A DNA stretch of 64,000 nucleotides, from positions 5,969,022 to 6,033,021 of the forward strand of contig NZ_CP030287.1 in assembly GCF_003287935.1 (NCBI RefSeq), in the 5' to 3' direction. Both the position numbers and the translations under genes were made by a program. Positions 17,848 through 28,259 of the stretch are shown here, piece after piece; the first letter of the stretch is position 1; every line of letters begins with the position of its first letter. The stretch is from Streptomyces sp. ICC1. GTDB taxonomy: Bacteria > Actinomycetota > Actinomycetes > Streptomycetales > Streptomycetaceae. The notes under the pieces are model-generated. The model did not search any database, was not told where the DNA came from, and worked only from the letters and a program-made list of their open reading frames with translations.

Positions 17848-18858
17848 GTGACCGTCGTCGGGCCGTTCGGACTGAGCGTGCGGGACCAGGCTCTTGAGAC
17901 CGATGTCCAGGCCGGACTGGCCGCCGTCGAGGCGGGTCTGCTGGAAGCCACCAAGAGCGAAGTCCCCTTCATCACCGAGGCCGCGCAGCACCTCGTGCGC
18001 GCCGGAGGCAAGCGGTTCCGGCCGCTGCTGGTGATGCTCGCCTCCCGATTCGGCGATCCCTACGCGCCCGGAATCGTGCCCTCCGCCGTCGTCGTGGAGC
18101 TGACCCACCTGGCGACGCTCTACCACGACGACGTCATGGACGAGGCGGACGTGCGCCGCGGCGTGGACAGCGCGAACGCCCGCTGGGGCAACTCCGTGGC
18201 CGTCCTGACGGGTGACTTCCTGTTCGCCCGCGCCTCGCACATCCTGGCGGACCTCGGGCCCGAGGCCGTACGGATCCAGGCCGAGGCCTTCGAGCGGCTG
18301 GTGACGGGCCAGATCCTGGAGACGGCCGGTCCGCGCGACGGCCGCGACCCGGTCGCGCACTACCTGGACGTGATGGCCGGCAAGACCAGTTCGCTGGTCG
18401 CCGTCTCCTGCCGCTTCGGCGCGCTGATGTCCGGCGCCGACGAGATGGTCGTCGACGTCCTCACCCAGTACGGGGAGCGCCTCGGCCTGGCGTTCCAGCT
18501 CGCCGACGACGTCCTCGACATCGCCTCCGACGCGCACGAGTCCGGCAAGACCCCGGGCACCGACCTGCGCGAGGGCATCCCGACGCTGCCGGTGCTGAGG
18601 CTGCGCGAGATGGCCGCCCGCGACGGGAACCCGGACGACCTGGACCTCGTGGCGCTCCTGGACGGCGACCTGACGGACGACGCCCGCCACGCCGAGGCCC
18701 TGACCCGGCTGCGCTCCCACCCCGCCCTGGAGCAGGCCCGCCGGGACACCGTCCGCTACGCGGAGGAGGCGCGGGCCACGCTGGCCCCGCTGCCGGAGTG
18801 CTTCGCGAAGTCGGCGCTGGTGGAGCTGTGCGACGCGGTGGTCCACCGCGCGGGCTGA
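17848..18858 (+). CDS. Polyprenyl (heptaprenyl-type) diphosphate synthase
   Basis: 336 residues from GTG at 17848, with CAGGAG upstream. It is an all-alpha trans-prenyltransferase with both Asp-rich motifs, DDVMD (94-98) and DDVLD (220-224), plus the GGKRFRPLL substrate region. It condenses isopentenyl diphosphate onto an allylic primer; in actinomycetes such enzymes make the long side chain of menaquinone. Chain length cannot be fixed from sequence alone. A strong terminator follows. Confidence 0.92.
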   Translation: MTVVGPFGLSVRDQALETDVQAGLAAVEAGLLEATKSEVPFITEAAQHLVRAGGKRFRPLLVMLASRFGDPYAPGIVPSAVVVELTHLATLYHDDVMDEADVRRGVDSANARWGNSVAVLTGDFLFARASHILADLGPEAVRIQAEAFERLVTGQILETAGPRDGRDPVAHYLDVMAGKTSSLVAVSCRFGALMSGADEMVVDVLTQYGERLGLAFQLADDVLDIASDAHESGKTPGTDLREGIPTLPVLRLREMAARDGNPDDLDLVALLDGDLTDDARHAEALTRLRSHPALEQARRDTVRYAEEARATLAPLPECFAKSALVELCDAVVHRAG

Positions 18859-18898
18859 CGCCCGGCGCGGACCGGCGGACCCGGACCTAAGGCAGAGG

Positions 18899-18946
18899 CG
18901 CGGGCCCGGCATCCCCTACGGGTGGGGGAGGCCGGGCCCGCGTTTT
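18899..18946 (+). terminator. Intrinsic terminator after the polyprenyl synthase
   Basis: CGCGGGCCCGGC pairs with GCCGGGCCCGCG (with further pairing inside, TCCCC/GGGGG), followed by TTTT. Confidence 0.85.
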
Positions 18947-19122
18947 GTCATCCCTGGGGCGTAGGCACAGTTGGCTCCGGGGGTTGACGCCTTCACCCCC
19001 TCGGGTTTGGTCAGATAGAGGCACATCCCCACCAGATCGGGTGAGAGTGGCGGCGCGGGGTGGACGTGTACACGCAAGACGGGTAGGTCGCCGCCGTACA
19101 CACAGAGGTAGGGCAGACAGAC

Positions 19123-20352
19123 ATGGCAACGAACTCAAAGACCCGCAAGGCCGCTCGGTACGCCGTACCGGTCGCGGTGTTCGGTGTGGTCGCCGGCACG
19201 ATCGCGATGGTTCCGGCCTTCGCGAACTCCGGTGGCCCGGACCTGCCGAAGATCACGGCGCAGCAGCTCATCGAGAAGATCGCCGCTTCGGACGTCGAGC
19301 AGCTGTCCGGCAGCGCCAAGATCAGCACGGACCTCGGCCTGCCGACCCTGGCCTCCGGCCTGCTCGGCGGTGGCGGCGTCACGGGTGGCTCCGCCGACCC
19401 GCAGGACAAGGTCGCGCAGCTGGCGAGCGGCACCCACACCTTCCGGGTGGCCGCGGACGGCCCGGACCGGCAGAAGCTCACCTTCGTCGACGGCAAGGAC
19501 GAGTACACCCTCGTCCACAACGGCGACGACGTCTGGGGATACGACTCCAAGTCCAAGGAGGCCTTCCACGAGAAGGCCCCGGCGGAGGCGGGCAAGAGCT
19601 CCGAGCGCAAGACCGGCGACCGGCTCGGCGCCACCCCGCAGGAGATCGCCAAGGAGGTCCTGGAGGCCGCCGGCCCGACCACGGACGTCAGCGTCGGCGA
19701 CACGGCCCAGGTGGCCGGCCGCGACGCCTACCAGCTGGTCCTGAAGCCGAAGGCGTCCGGATCCACGGTCGCCTCGGTGAAGATCGCGGTGGACGCCAAG
19801 AACGGCGTGCCGCTGCGGGTCCAGCTGCTGTCCACCGACGGCGGCAAGCCGATCCTGGACGCCGGCTTCACCAAGGTGGACTTCGCCAAGCCCGCCGCCG
19901 ACACCTTCGCCTTCACCCCGCCCAAGGACGCCAAGGTGAACGAGGGCGGCGGGGAGCACGGCAAGGGCGACAAGGGTGACAAGGGAGACAAGGGCCTGGG
20001 CGGCGCCCTCGGGTCCATCCCGGGCCTGGACGCCCTCACCGGCGGCGCCGGTGTCGGCGCCGACAAGGGCGGCATGAAGGTGCTCGGCGAGGGCTGGACC
20101 TCGATCGCGCGGATCGACACCGGCCAGGCCAACGGCCTCAAGGACCTCGAGGGCGCGGCGAAGGACGGCAAGGCCCCCAAGGAGGCCAAGCAGTTCCTCG
20201 ACACCCTCGGCGACAAGGTCTCCGGGAAGTTCGGCGAGGGCCGCATCTTCAAGACCCGCGTGGTCAACGCCCTGATCACGGACGACGGCAAGGTCTACGT
20301 CGGAGCGGTCACCAAGGACGAGCTCGTGAAGGCCGCCGACGCGAACAAGTAA
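19123..20352 (+). CDS. Secreted LolA-like/DUF2092 lipoprotein-carrier family protein
   Basis: 409 residues. An N-terminal signal peptide or anchor (RYAVPVAVFGVVAGTIAMV) is followed by a LolA-like half-barrel with LTFVDGKDEYTLVHNGDDVW and a conserved KVDFAKPAADTFAFTPP segment. A short collagen-like GDKGDKGDKG linker leads to a second, C-terminal domain. In Streptomyces such proteins are thought to act at the cell surface, often beside ABC transporter genes; none is adjacent here. Function is inferred from the fold only. Confidence 0.75.
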   Translation: MATNSKTRKAARYAVPVAVFGVVAGTIAMVPAFANSGGPDLPKITAQQLIEKIAASDVEQLSGSAKISTDLGLPTLASGLLGGGGVTGGSADPQDKVAQLASGTHTFRVAADGPDRQKLTFVDGKDEYTLVHNGDDVWGYDSKSKEAFHEKAPAEAGKSSERKTGDRLGATPQEIAKEVLEAAGPTTDVSVGDTAQVAGRDAYQLVLKPKASGSTVASVKIAVDAKNGVPLRVQLLSTDGGKPILDAGFTKVDFAKPAADTFAFTPPKDAKVNEGGGEHGKGDKGDKGDKGLGGALGSIPGLDALTGGAGVGADKGGMKVLGEGWTSIARIDTGQANGLKDLEGAAKDGKAPKEAKQFLDTLGDKVSGKFGEGRIFKTRVVNALITDDGKVYVGAVTKDELVKAADANK

Positions 20353-20374
20353 CCGCGCTCCGGCCGCCGCACGA

Positions 20375-20417
20375 CGGAAGGGTGGGCAGGGACACTGTGT
20401 CCCTGCCCACCCTTCCG
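20375..20417. terminator. Perfect 43-nt palindrome, terminator of the LolA-like gene
   Basis: Two exact 21-nt arms around one central base (20396), 23 bp after the stop codon. No U-tract; the extreme stem should suffice for termination. Confidence 0.8.
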
Positions 20418-20462
20418 CCGTTCCGCCCCTGCGTACAGCAAGCCCGCTGTACCGTGAAAAGC

Positions 20463-20666
20463 ATGTCGAGACACGTCACCATCCGCCTGGAAGAAGAGTT
20501 CCACGAACGCCTCAAGGCGCGCGCGGCGGCGCTGGGGACAACGGTCACCGCGCTGATCACCGAAGTCACGGAACGCGAACTCGACGAGGACCGGAAGAAC
20601 TTCCTGTCCGGGATCGAGGAGTTCGCCGACCACTGGGGCTACTTCCAGGAGCGGTTCGGGCATTGA
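20463..20666 (+). CDS. Ribbon-helix-helix antitoxin
   Basis: 67 residues. The N-terminal SRHVTIRLEEEFHERLKARA fits an Arc/MetJ-type ribbon-helix-helix DNA-binding fold and the acidic tail probably binds the toxin. Its stop overlaps the next start as TTGA, the usual layout of a toxin-antitoxin operon. Likely represses its own promoter. Confidence 0.8.
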   Translation: MSRHVTIRLEEEFHERLKARAAALGTTVTALITEVTERELDEDRKNFLSGIEEFADHWGYFQERFGH

Positions 20667-21079
20667 AGATCACCATGGAGTGGGCCTGGACCGCTCTGGC
20701 CCACCATCTCCCGTCCGATCCCGCCGTATGGGATCCGTCCGGAGTGGCCGCAGCCGTGGCCCGGCACCAGAACGACCTCGTCCTGGTGCCCGAGCAGCCC
20801 GCCCCGGATACCGCGTGGCGGGCCGCCGCTTTTTTGCACACCCTCGCGGTGTGCCCGGCGCTGGAATCCCCGATGAACGAGTTCTACGCCGCCGCCGCGA
20901 CCCGCTCGTACCTGCGCGTCGCCGGGGCCAAGCAGCTGCCCTCGCCGGAGGAGCTCGGCGATCTGGTGGAGGCCGCGAAGCTGGGGCGCGCCGATGTCGA
21001 GGCGGTCGCGGAGGAGCTGCGGGCCCGGATCCAGGACCCCCTGCCGGCCTCGCTACGGGGCGGCGCGCAGGACGCGTAG
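20663..21079 (+). CDS. Doc-like toxin with non-canonical Fic motif
   Basis: 138 residues from TTG at 20663, coupled to the antitoxin gene. The helical pattern AAAFLHTLAVCPALESPMN followed by EFYAAAATRSYLRVAG aligns with the core of Fic/Doc proteins (LH-L-HPF-DGNKR-A-A-A--FL-L-G), but the catalytic His and the GNKR residues are missing: PALESPMNEFYAA takes their place. A homologue with PALEHSNELYAA is encoded at 59315-59686, so the replacement motif is conserved within the family. It may be an inactive or mechanistically different Fic-fold toxin. Confidence 0.7.
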   Translation: MKITMEWAWTALAHHLPSDPAVWDPSGVAAAVARHQNDLVLVPEQPAPDTAWRAAAFLHTLAVCPALESPMNEFYAAAATRSYLRVAGAKQLPSPEELGDLVEAAKLGRADVEAVAEELRARIQDPLPASLRGGAQDA

Positions 21080-21253
21080 CACCATCGGGGCCTCGTCCGG
21101 GTGGAGCCGCAGATCGGCGGGGACGAGGACGGCCCTGCCCTGCGCGTGGTCCGCGAGCCGCCGGCGCCGCCGCCGTCTGCGCACGAGGAGTGCGGGGTTG
21201 ACGGCGGCGGCTTGGCCGAGCAGGCCCAGCAGGGCGATGAGGAGCTCCGGCAT
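21053..21253 (-). CDS. Small putative membrane protein
   Basis: 66 residues with an N-terminal hydrophobic helix (PELLIALLGLLGQAAAVNPA), an arginine-rich stretch (RRRRRRRR) and a C-terminal LVPADLRLHPDEAPMVLRVL. It is convergent with, and overlaps the 3' end of, the toxin gene by 27 bp. Plausible but unproven; function unknown. Confidence 0.45.
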   Translation of the reverse strand: MPELLIALLGLLGQAAAVNPALLVRRRRRRRRLADHAQGRAVLVPADLRLHPDEAPMVLRVLRAAP

Positions 21254-21309
21254 CCTCCGATCAGACCATCGGACGCCGGAGGGGCGGATCCTCCCTGGAG
21301 ATGACCTTC

Positions 21310-22704
<1,395 letters not shown>

Positions 22705-22815
22705 CTACTGCGTGGGTACGGCAGTGCGTCGTGCGTCAGTGCGAGCCTGATGTTCGAGGAGAGAATGACTGTCCGTCAAGAACACAATCCGGTCAGGTTG
22801 GTTCGGAAACCGGAC

Positions 22816-22847
22816 GATCCCCGCTCCGGAACTCCGGGGCGGGGATC
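22816..22847. terminator. Hairpin between the SGAP and RarD genes
   Basis: GATCCCCGCTCCGG pairs with CCGGGGCGGGGATC (one G-U) over a 4-nt loop. It lies about 100 bp downstream of the rarD stop on the minus strand. Confidence 0.7.
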
Positions 22848-22849
22848 GA

Positions 22850-22949
22850 CGGGTGCGGCTGCGGGCCTACGGGACGGGCCCGCGCGGCGCCTGCGGGACG
22901 GGCCGCGCAGCGCCTGTGGGACGCTCCGCGCGGCGCCTGTGGGGCAGGT
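22850..22949. repeat. Imperfect short direct repeats downstream of rarD
   Basis: About three degenerate copies of GGGACGGGCCGCGCGGCGCCTG-like units of 26-30 bp follow one another. No gene seen; origin unclear. Confidence 0.4.
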
Positions 22950-23975
22950 CTACGCGGCGCCCGCCGGGGCCTTGGCCTCGGCGGTGACAGCGGCGGTGGC
23001 AGTGGTGGCGGTGGCAGTGGCAGTGGTGGTGGCAGTGGCCTTCGCGCCGGCCGGGCCGCCCACCGGAAGGGCCCCGAGCCGCAGGGCGCGGTTGCGGCGG
23101 GCGGAGCGCAGGGCGTCCCAGGTGAGGATCGACAGGGCGACCCAGACCAGGGAGAAACCGGCCCAGCGGGCGGGCGGCATGGCCTCGTGGAAGTACAGGA
23201 CGCCGAGCCCGAACTGGAAGACGGGGGCCGTGTACTGCAGCAGTCCGAGGGTGGACAGCGGTACCCGGATCGCGGCCGCCCCGAAGCAGACCAGCGGGAT
23301 CGCGGTGACCAGCCCGGTGGAGGCGAGCAGCGCGGAGTGCCCCGATCCCTGGGAGGCGAAGGTCGACTGGCCCTGCCAGCTGAGCCACAGCAGGTAGCCG
23401 AGGGCGGGCAGGAAGAGCAGCACGGTCTCGGCGGTCAGCGATTCCAGGCCGCCCATGTTGAGCTTCTTCTTGATCAGCCCGTACGCGGCGAACGAGAAGG
23501 CCAGCACGAGCGAGATCCACGGCGGCCGGCCGTAGCCGACGGCCAGCACCAGCACGGCGGCCACGCCGATGCCGACCGCCGCCCACTGCCGGCGGCGCAG
23601 CCGTTCGCCGAGGAGGATGACGCCGAGCGCGATGGTGACCAGGGGGTTGATGAAGTAGCCGAGGCTGGCCTCGACCACCGCGCCGTTGTTGACGGACCAG
23701 ATGTACACGCCCCAGTTCACGGTGATCAGGGCGGCGGCGGCCACGAGGAGCGCCAGCTTGCGGGGCTGGCGCAGCAGCTCTCCCATCCAGCTCCAGCGGC
23801 GCAGGACGAGCAGGGCCAGGCCGACCGCGCCCAGGGACCACACCATGCGGTGGGCGAGGATCTCGATCGCGCCGGCCGGCTGCAGGAGTGGCCAGAAGAG
23901 GGGTACGACGCCCCACATCCCGTAGGCGCCGAATCCGTAGAGCAGACCCGTGCGCTGCTCGTTCTCCGCCTTCAC
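22950..23975 (-). CDS. rarD: RarD protein, EamA/DMT-superfamily transporter
   Basis: 341 residues with about ten membrane helices and the RarD hallmark segments GFGAYGMWGVVPLFW, NWGVYIWSVNNG and SLGYFINPL. Exports or permits passage of an unknown metabolite through the cytoplasmic membrane. The last 35 residues are low-complexity Ala/Thr (TATATTTATATATT) coded by GTGGCA-type repeats at about 22985-23040 and are probably dispensable or variable in length. Confidence 0.88.
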   Translation of the reverse strand: MKAENEQRTGLLYGFGAYGMWGVVPLFWPLLQPAGAIEILAHRMVWSLGAVGLALLVLRRWSWMGELLRQPRKLALLVAAAALITVNWGVYIWSVNNGAVVEASLGYFINPLVTIALGVILLGERLRRRQWAAVGIGVAAVLVLAVGYGRPPWISLVLAFSFAAYGLIKKKLNMGGLESLTAETVLLFLPALGYLLWLSWQGQSTFASQGSGHSALLASTGLVTAIPLVCFGAAAIRVPLSTLGLLQYTAPVFQFGLGVLYFHEAMPPARWAGFSLVWVALSILTWDALRSARRNRALRLGALPVGGPAGAKATATTTATATATTATAAVTAEAKAPAGAA

Positions 23976-24125
23976 GGGGCCTCCAGTGAGATTCAGCCAA
24001 CCTCAAGACGGTAGCGCCGTACGCGCCGGATGTCATCAGCGTCAGTGGGAGATGCTCATGACACTTGCGGTACCGGTCGCCGCCGGCCCGGCGCCGGCGC
24101 CGGGCCACCGGGCCGCCGGAGGGGT

Positions 24126-24992
24126 CTACCGGCGCGCGGCGGCGAGCGCGTCGGCGATCGCCCCGGACACCGGAGTCGTCGGGCGCCCGATGAGCCGGGC
24201 CAGGTCGCCGTCCGTGGAGCCCAGCCGGCCGCGCCGGATCGCCGCGTCCACGTCCGCGAACACCGCCGCGAAGCCCTCCGGGAGCCCGGCGGCGGTCAGG
24301 ACGGCCCGGTGCGCCTCGGGCGTGAGCTCGGTGTACGCGACCTCGCGGCCCGACTGGGCCGACAGCTCCGCGGCGTACTCCGCGAGGCTCCAGGAGGCGT
24401 CCCCGGAGAGCTCGTAGGCCCGGTTCAGGTGGCCCTCGCCGGTCAGCACCACGGCCGCGGCGGCCGCGTAGTCCGCGCGGGCCGCGGAAGCGACACGGCC
24501 CTCGCCCGCGCTGCCCACCAGCGCGCCCCGCTCCAGGTGGGAGGTCAGGTCGCGGGTGTAGTTCTCGTGGTACCAGCCGTTGCGCAGGAAGGTGTACGGG
24601 ATCCCGGAGTCGAGGATGGCCTGCTCGGTGGCGCGGTGCTCCGCCGCCAATTCGAAGTCGGCCTCGGGTCCGCCGAGGATCCCGGTGTAGGCGAGCTGGG
24701 CGACCCCGGCGGCGCGCGCGGCCTTCAGGACGGCGGTGTGCTGGGCGATCCGGCGGCCGATCTCGTTGCCGGAGACCAGCAGCACCCGGTCGCCGGCCCG
24801 GAAGGCGCGGGCCAGGCTCGCGGGGTCGTCGTAGTCGGCGACCCGCAGCTCGACGCCGCGCTCGGCGAGGTCCGCGGCCTTGGCGGCGTCGCGCACGACG
24901 GCCGCGATCCGGTCGGCGGGGACGCGGGTCAGCAGCTCCTCGACGACGAGGCGGCCGAGGGCTCCGGTGGCTCCGGTGACGACGATGCTCAT
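24126..24992 (-). CDS. NAD(P)H-binding NmrA-like oxidoreductase (QorB-like)
   Basis: 288 residues with the Rossmann motif VVTGATGALGRLV at the N-terminus and ARAFRAGDRVLLVSGNEIG, as in QorB-type quinone oxidoreductases and other atypical short-chain dehydrogenases. Predicted to reduce quinones or sense NADP(H). A palindromic site upstream (25054-25070) resembles operators of HxlR-family repressors, which commonly control this gene, although no HxlR gene is adjacent here. Confidence 0.85.
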   Translation of the reverse strand: MSIVVTGATGALGRLVVEELLTRVPADRIAAVVRDAAKAADLAERGVELRVADYDDPASLARAFRAGDRVLLVSGNEIGRRIAQHTAVLKAARAAGVAQLAYTGILGGPEADFELAAEHRATEQAILDSGIPYTFLRNGWYHENYTRDLTSHLERGALVGSAGEGRVASAARADYAAAAAVVLTGEGHLNRAYELSGDASWSLAEYAAELSAQSGREVAYTELTPEAHRAVLTAAGLPEGFAAVFADVDAAIRRGRLGSTDGDLARLIGRPTTPVSGAIADALAAARR

Positions 24993-25053
24993 GGGGGTCT
25001 CCTTCGTGCGGCGGCCTCGGGGGCGGGGCCTGTCACTACCGTACGGGAAGCGC

Positions 25054-25070
25054 TAACTTTTGGAAAGTAA
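25054..25070. promoter_or_regulatory. HxlR-like operator upstream of the QorB-like gene
   Basis: TAACTTTTGGAAAGTAA has a 13-bp palindromic core ACTTT-TGG-AAAGT, 62 bp upstream of the gene start, and is AT-rich against its surroundings. The form is typical of HxlR-regulated promoters. Confidence 0.5.
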
Positions 25071-25109
25071 GCTGGTGGGGGCGGTGGTGGCACACGCTCG
25101 GAGATGCGG

Positions 25110-25141
25110 AAGCCCGGGCCTCCACGAGGAGGTCCGGGCTT
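25110..25141. terminator. Hairpin terminator downstream of korB
   Basis: AAGCCCGGGCCTCC pairs with GGAGGTCCGGGCTT over a 4-nt loop, 32 bp past the korB stop. Confidence 0.8.
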
Positions 25142-25172
25142 CGGTCGTACACGTCCCGACGGCTCGGCGGAC

Positions 25173-26223
<1,051 letters not shown>

Positions 26224-26231
<8 letters not shown>

Positions 26232-26704
26232 TGATGGCCTCCTTGAGATGCGTGGCGAGCTGCTCGGCCTTGAAGGGCATGCCGTTGACCTGGTTGTACG
26301 ACTGTGCGTCGATCAGGTATTTGGCCCTCAGGAGGGTGGCGAGCTGCCCGAGGTTCATCTCCGGCACCACTACCTTGTCGTAACGCCCCAGGACCTCGCC
26401 CAGATTCCTGGGGAAGGGGTTGAGGTGGCGCAGGTGGGCCTGGGCGATGGGGACACCCGCGATCCGCAGGCGGCGTACGGCGGCGGTGATGGGGCCGTAG
26501 GTGGAGCCCCAGCCGATCACCAGGGTCCGCGCCTGGTCCGGGTCGTCGACTTCCAGGTCGGGGACGTGGATGCCGTCGATTTTGGCTTGTCGGGTGCGGA
26601 CCATGAAGTCGTGGTTGGCGGGGTCGTAGGAGATGTTGCCGGTGCCGTCCTGTTTTTCGATGCCGCCGATGCGGTGTTCGAGGCCGGGGGTGCCGGGGTT
26701 GCTG
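26224..26704 (-). CDS. korA: 2-oxoacid:ferredoxin oxidoreductase alpha subunit, C-terminal fragment
   Basis: Only the last about 160 residues are present, from NPGTPGLEHRIGG to LATHLKEAIND. The segment DQARTLVIGWGSTYGPI and the PEMNLGQLATLLRAKYL tail are typical of the alpha subunit. The remaining about 450 N-terminal residues are replaced by adapter sequence and foreign DNA, so truncation is an assembly effect, not gene decay. Overlaps korB by 8 bp. Confidence 0.85.
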
Positions 26705-26731
26705 CTTATATACATCTGACGCTGCCGACGA
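26705..26731 (-). other. Nextera read-1 transposase adapter remnant (assembly artefact)
   Basis: The segment contains CATCTGACGCTGCCGACGA exactly and matches the reverse complement of the Nextera read-1 adapter at 26 of 27 positions. It interrupts korA in mid-gene. DNA to the right should be considered unlinked until shown otherwise. Confidence 0.95.
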
Positions 26732-26734
26732 GAC

Positions 26735-26930
26735 GGCATGCGGATGGCCGTGCCGGCGGGGGTGCGCGACGTCACCTCCGGCAACCCGGACGTGACGTTG
26801 CTGCCCGCGCTGGGCGACGCGCTGGCGGGCGCGGCGCGCCGCTACGCCCTGGAGCCCAACCTCTACGGGCAGGAGCCGGGCGTTTCGGGCGCGGCCCGGC
26901 TGGCCGGGGCGGGCCTGGGCGCCGACGGGG
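26735..26930 (+). pseudogene. Fragment of a MocR-type regulator/aminotransferase
   Basis: About 60 residues, with VRDVTSGNPDVTLLPALGDAL and then EPNLYGQEPGVSGAARL, resemble the start of the PLP-aminotransferase domain of GntR/MocR-type regulators. The frame then dissolves into G-rich low-quality sequence. No complete gene exists here; probably a piece of a distant locus joined at the adapter. Confidence 0.45.
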
Positions 26931-27263
26931 GGCCGGGCCGGGCGCTCTGGGGCCGGGCCTCGGTGGGGGGGGCGGGCGTGGGGGTGGGGGCGGCCTCGGC
27001 GTGGGGGGTGGGGGGTTCCAAGTGGCAGCTCCTTGTTGGGTGGTTGCGGGCATGCGGCAGCGGCCGGGCACCGGGTTGCCGGGTGGTTTGCGGGTGGGGG
27101 AGGTGACGGGGGCCGCCTGTGGCGTTGGCCCGCCAGGCGTTTCGCCCTCGCTCGCAGGCAGTCAGCTGCGGCGGGGGAAGACGAACAGTACGTCCGACCC
27201 CGGGCACAGTCCAGCGTTTCTGTGTCAGCTCCGCGCAGAATCGTCTGTTAACGTGCCGCCCCC
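26931..27263. other. G-rich low-quality sequence, then intergenic DNA
   Basis: 26931-27030 is dominated by runs of G (up to 8) and carries no believable gene. 27031-27263 is normal intergenic DNA before the excisionase stop codon. Nothing else recognised. Confidence 0.4.
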
Positions 27264-27494
27264 TCAAGCGGCCAGACCGAGCAGGTCCAGCAGGTCGGCG
27301 GTCACCACTCGGTAGGCGTTGCCCATCCGCAGCACCTTGCACGGGTACTGACCTCGCTTCGCCAGCTCGTACCCCTTGCTCCGCCCGAGACCCAGAGCAC
27401 GGTTGCCCGTGTCCAGGTCAACGGCCACGGGAAGGGCCATCAGCTCCTCCCGGCCCATCCCCTTCACCCGGCTTGCGATCCTTTCGTCGCGCAC
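27264..27494 (-). CDS. Excisionase-like helix-turn-helix protein
   Basis: 76 residues (an internal Met at residue 13 could also be the start). A MerR/AlpA-like helix-turn-helix (ALGLGRSKGYELAKRGQYPC) leads to LRMGNAYRVVTADLLDLLGL, typical of excisionase or directionality factors of actinobacterial integrative elements. Divergent from the repressor-integrase pair. Confidence 0.75.
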   Translation of the reverse strand: MRDERIASRVKGMGREELMALPVAVDLDTGNRALGLGRSKGYELAKRGQYPCKVLRMGNAYRVVTADLLDLLGLAA

Positions 27495-27556
27495 GAGGCG
27501 CTCCTCTCGTCACAGCCCACGGCGAACACGTCATCGCGTCCGGCTCCAGGCGTATG

Positions 27557-27595
27557 ACTTTCACGGTAAGAAAGTTATTGTGTCTGCATGACACA
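27557..27595. promoter_or_regulatory. Two palindromes in the repressor promoter
   Basis: ACTTTC (27557-27562) and GAAAGT (27570-27575) form one inverted repeat; TTGTGTC and GACACAA (about 27577-27595) form a second that overlaps the repressor's ATG. No ribosome-binding site precedes that ATG, so the transcript may be leaderless. Candidate autoregulatory operators. Confidence 0.5.
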
Positions 27596-28259
27596 ACATC
27601 GCTTGGATGATGAAGACGAGGACGACTTCCCGGAATGGGTCGACCGGATCAAGAACAACGTCGCCGGCGAAGTCCGCCGGCGGAGGAAGGAGATGGGATG
27701 GAGCGCGCAGCGGCTGGCAGAGCGATGCGAGGAGCTCGGCCACCCCATCCCGCGCAACGTGATCGCCAACCTGGAATCAGGCCGCCGGGCCAACCTGCCC
27801 CTGGTCGACGTCATGATCCTGGCCGCCGCCCTGTATACGTCCCCGATCTGCCTGATCTTCCCCATCGGCTACGTCGAGGAGACCCAGGAACTTCCCTTCA
27901 GCCACCCCATCTCGACCTGGGACGCCATGCGGATGTTCACCGGTGAGGAACCGGGCTACTACTCCGATGCCGGGCTGATCCCCGACTTCAACCGCCACGC
28001 CAGCCTGGTCCGCACCATCGAGGCCGCCCTGCGCGAAGCGGAACGGGCCGGTTTCGCCGCTGAGACGGCGGCCAACCCCGCCCAGCGCGAGGAAGCCGAA
28101 CGCAAGAGGGACAGCTACAACGCACAGGTCAAAGAGGCCACCTGGCAACTCCAGATGGTCCGCGGACAGATCCGCGACGAAGCCGCCACCCCGCCAGAAC
28201 TGCCACCAGCACTCGCCGACATCGACCCACCCGACACCGACGAAGAGGACGCCATTTGA
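27588..28259 (+). CDS. XRE-family transcriptional regulator of the integrative element
   Basis: 223 residues. The N-terminal helix-turn-helix (MGWSAQRLAERCEELGHP, NVIANLESGRR) is of the Cro/CI type; the C-terminal half is acidic with probable coiled-coil character. Located between excisionase and integrase genes and coupled to the integrase by a TTGA overlap, it is probably the element's repressor or copy-control regulator. Confidence 0.82.
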   Translation: MTQHRLDDEDEDDFPEWVDRIKNNVAGEVRRRRKEMGWSAQRLAERCEELGHPIPRNVIANLESGRRANLPLVDVMILAAALYTSPICLIFPIGYVEETQELPFSHPISTWDAMRMFTGEEPGYYSDAGLIPDFNRHASLVRTIEAALREAERAGFAAETAANPAQREEAERKRDSYNAQVKEATWQLQMVRGQIRDEAATPPELPPALADIDPPDTDEEDAI

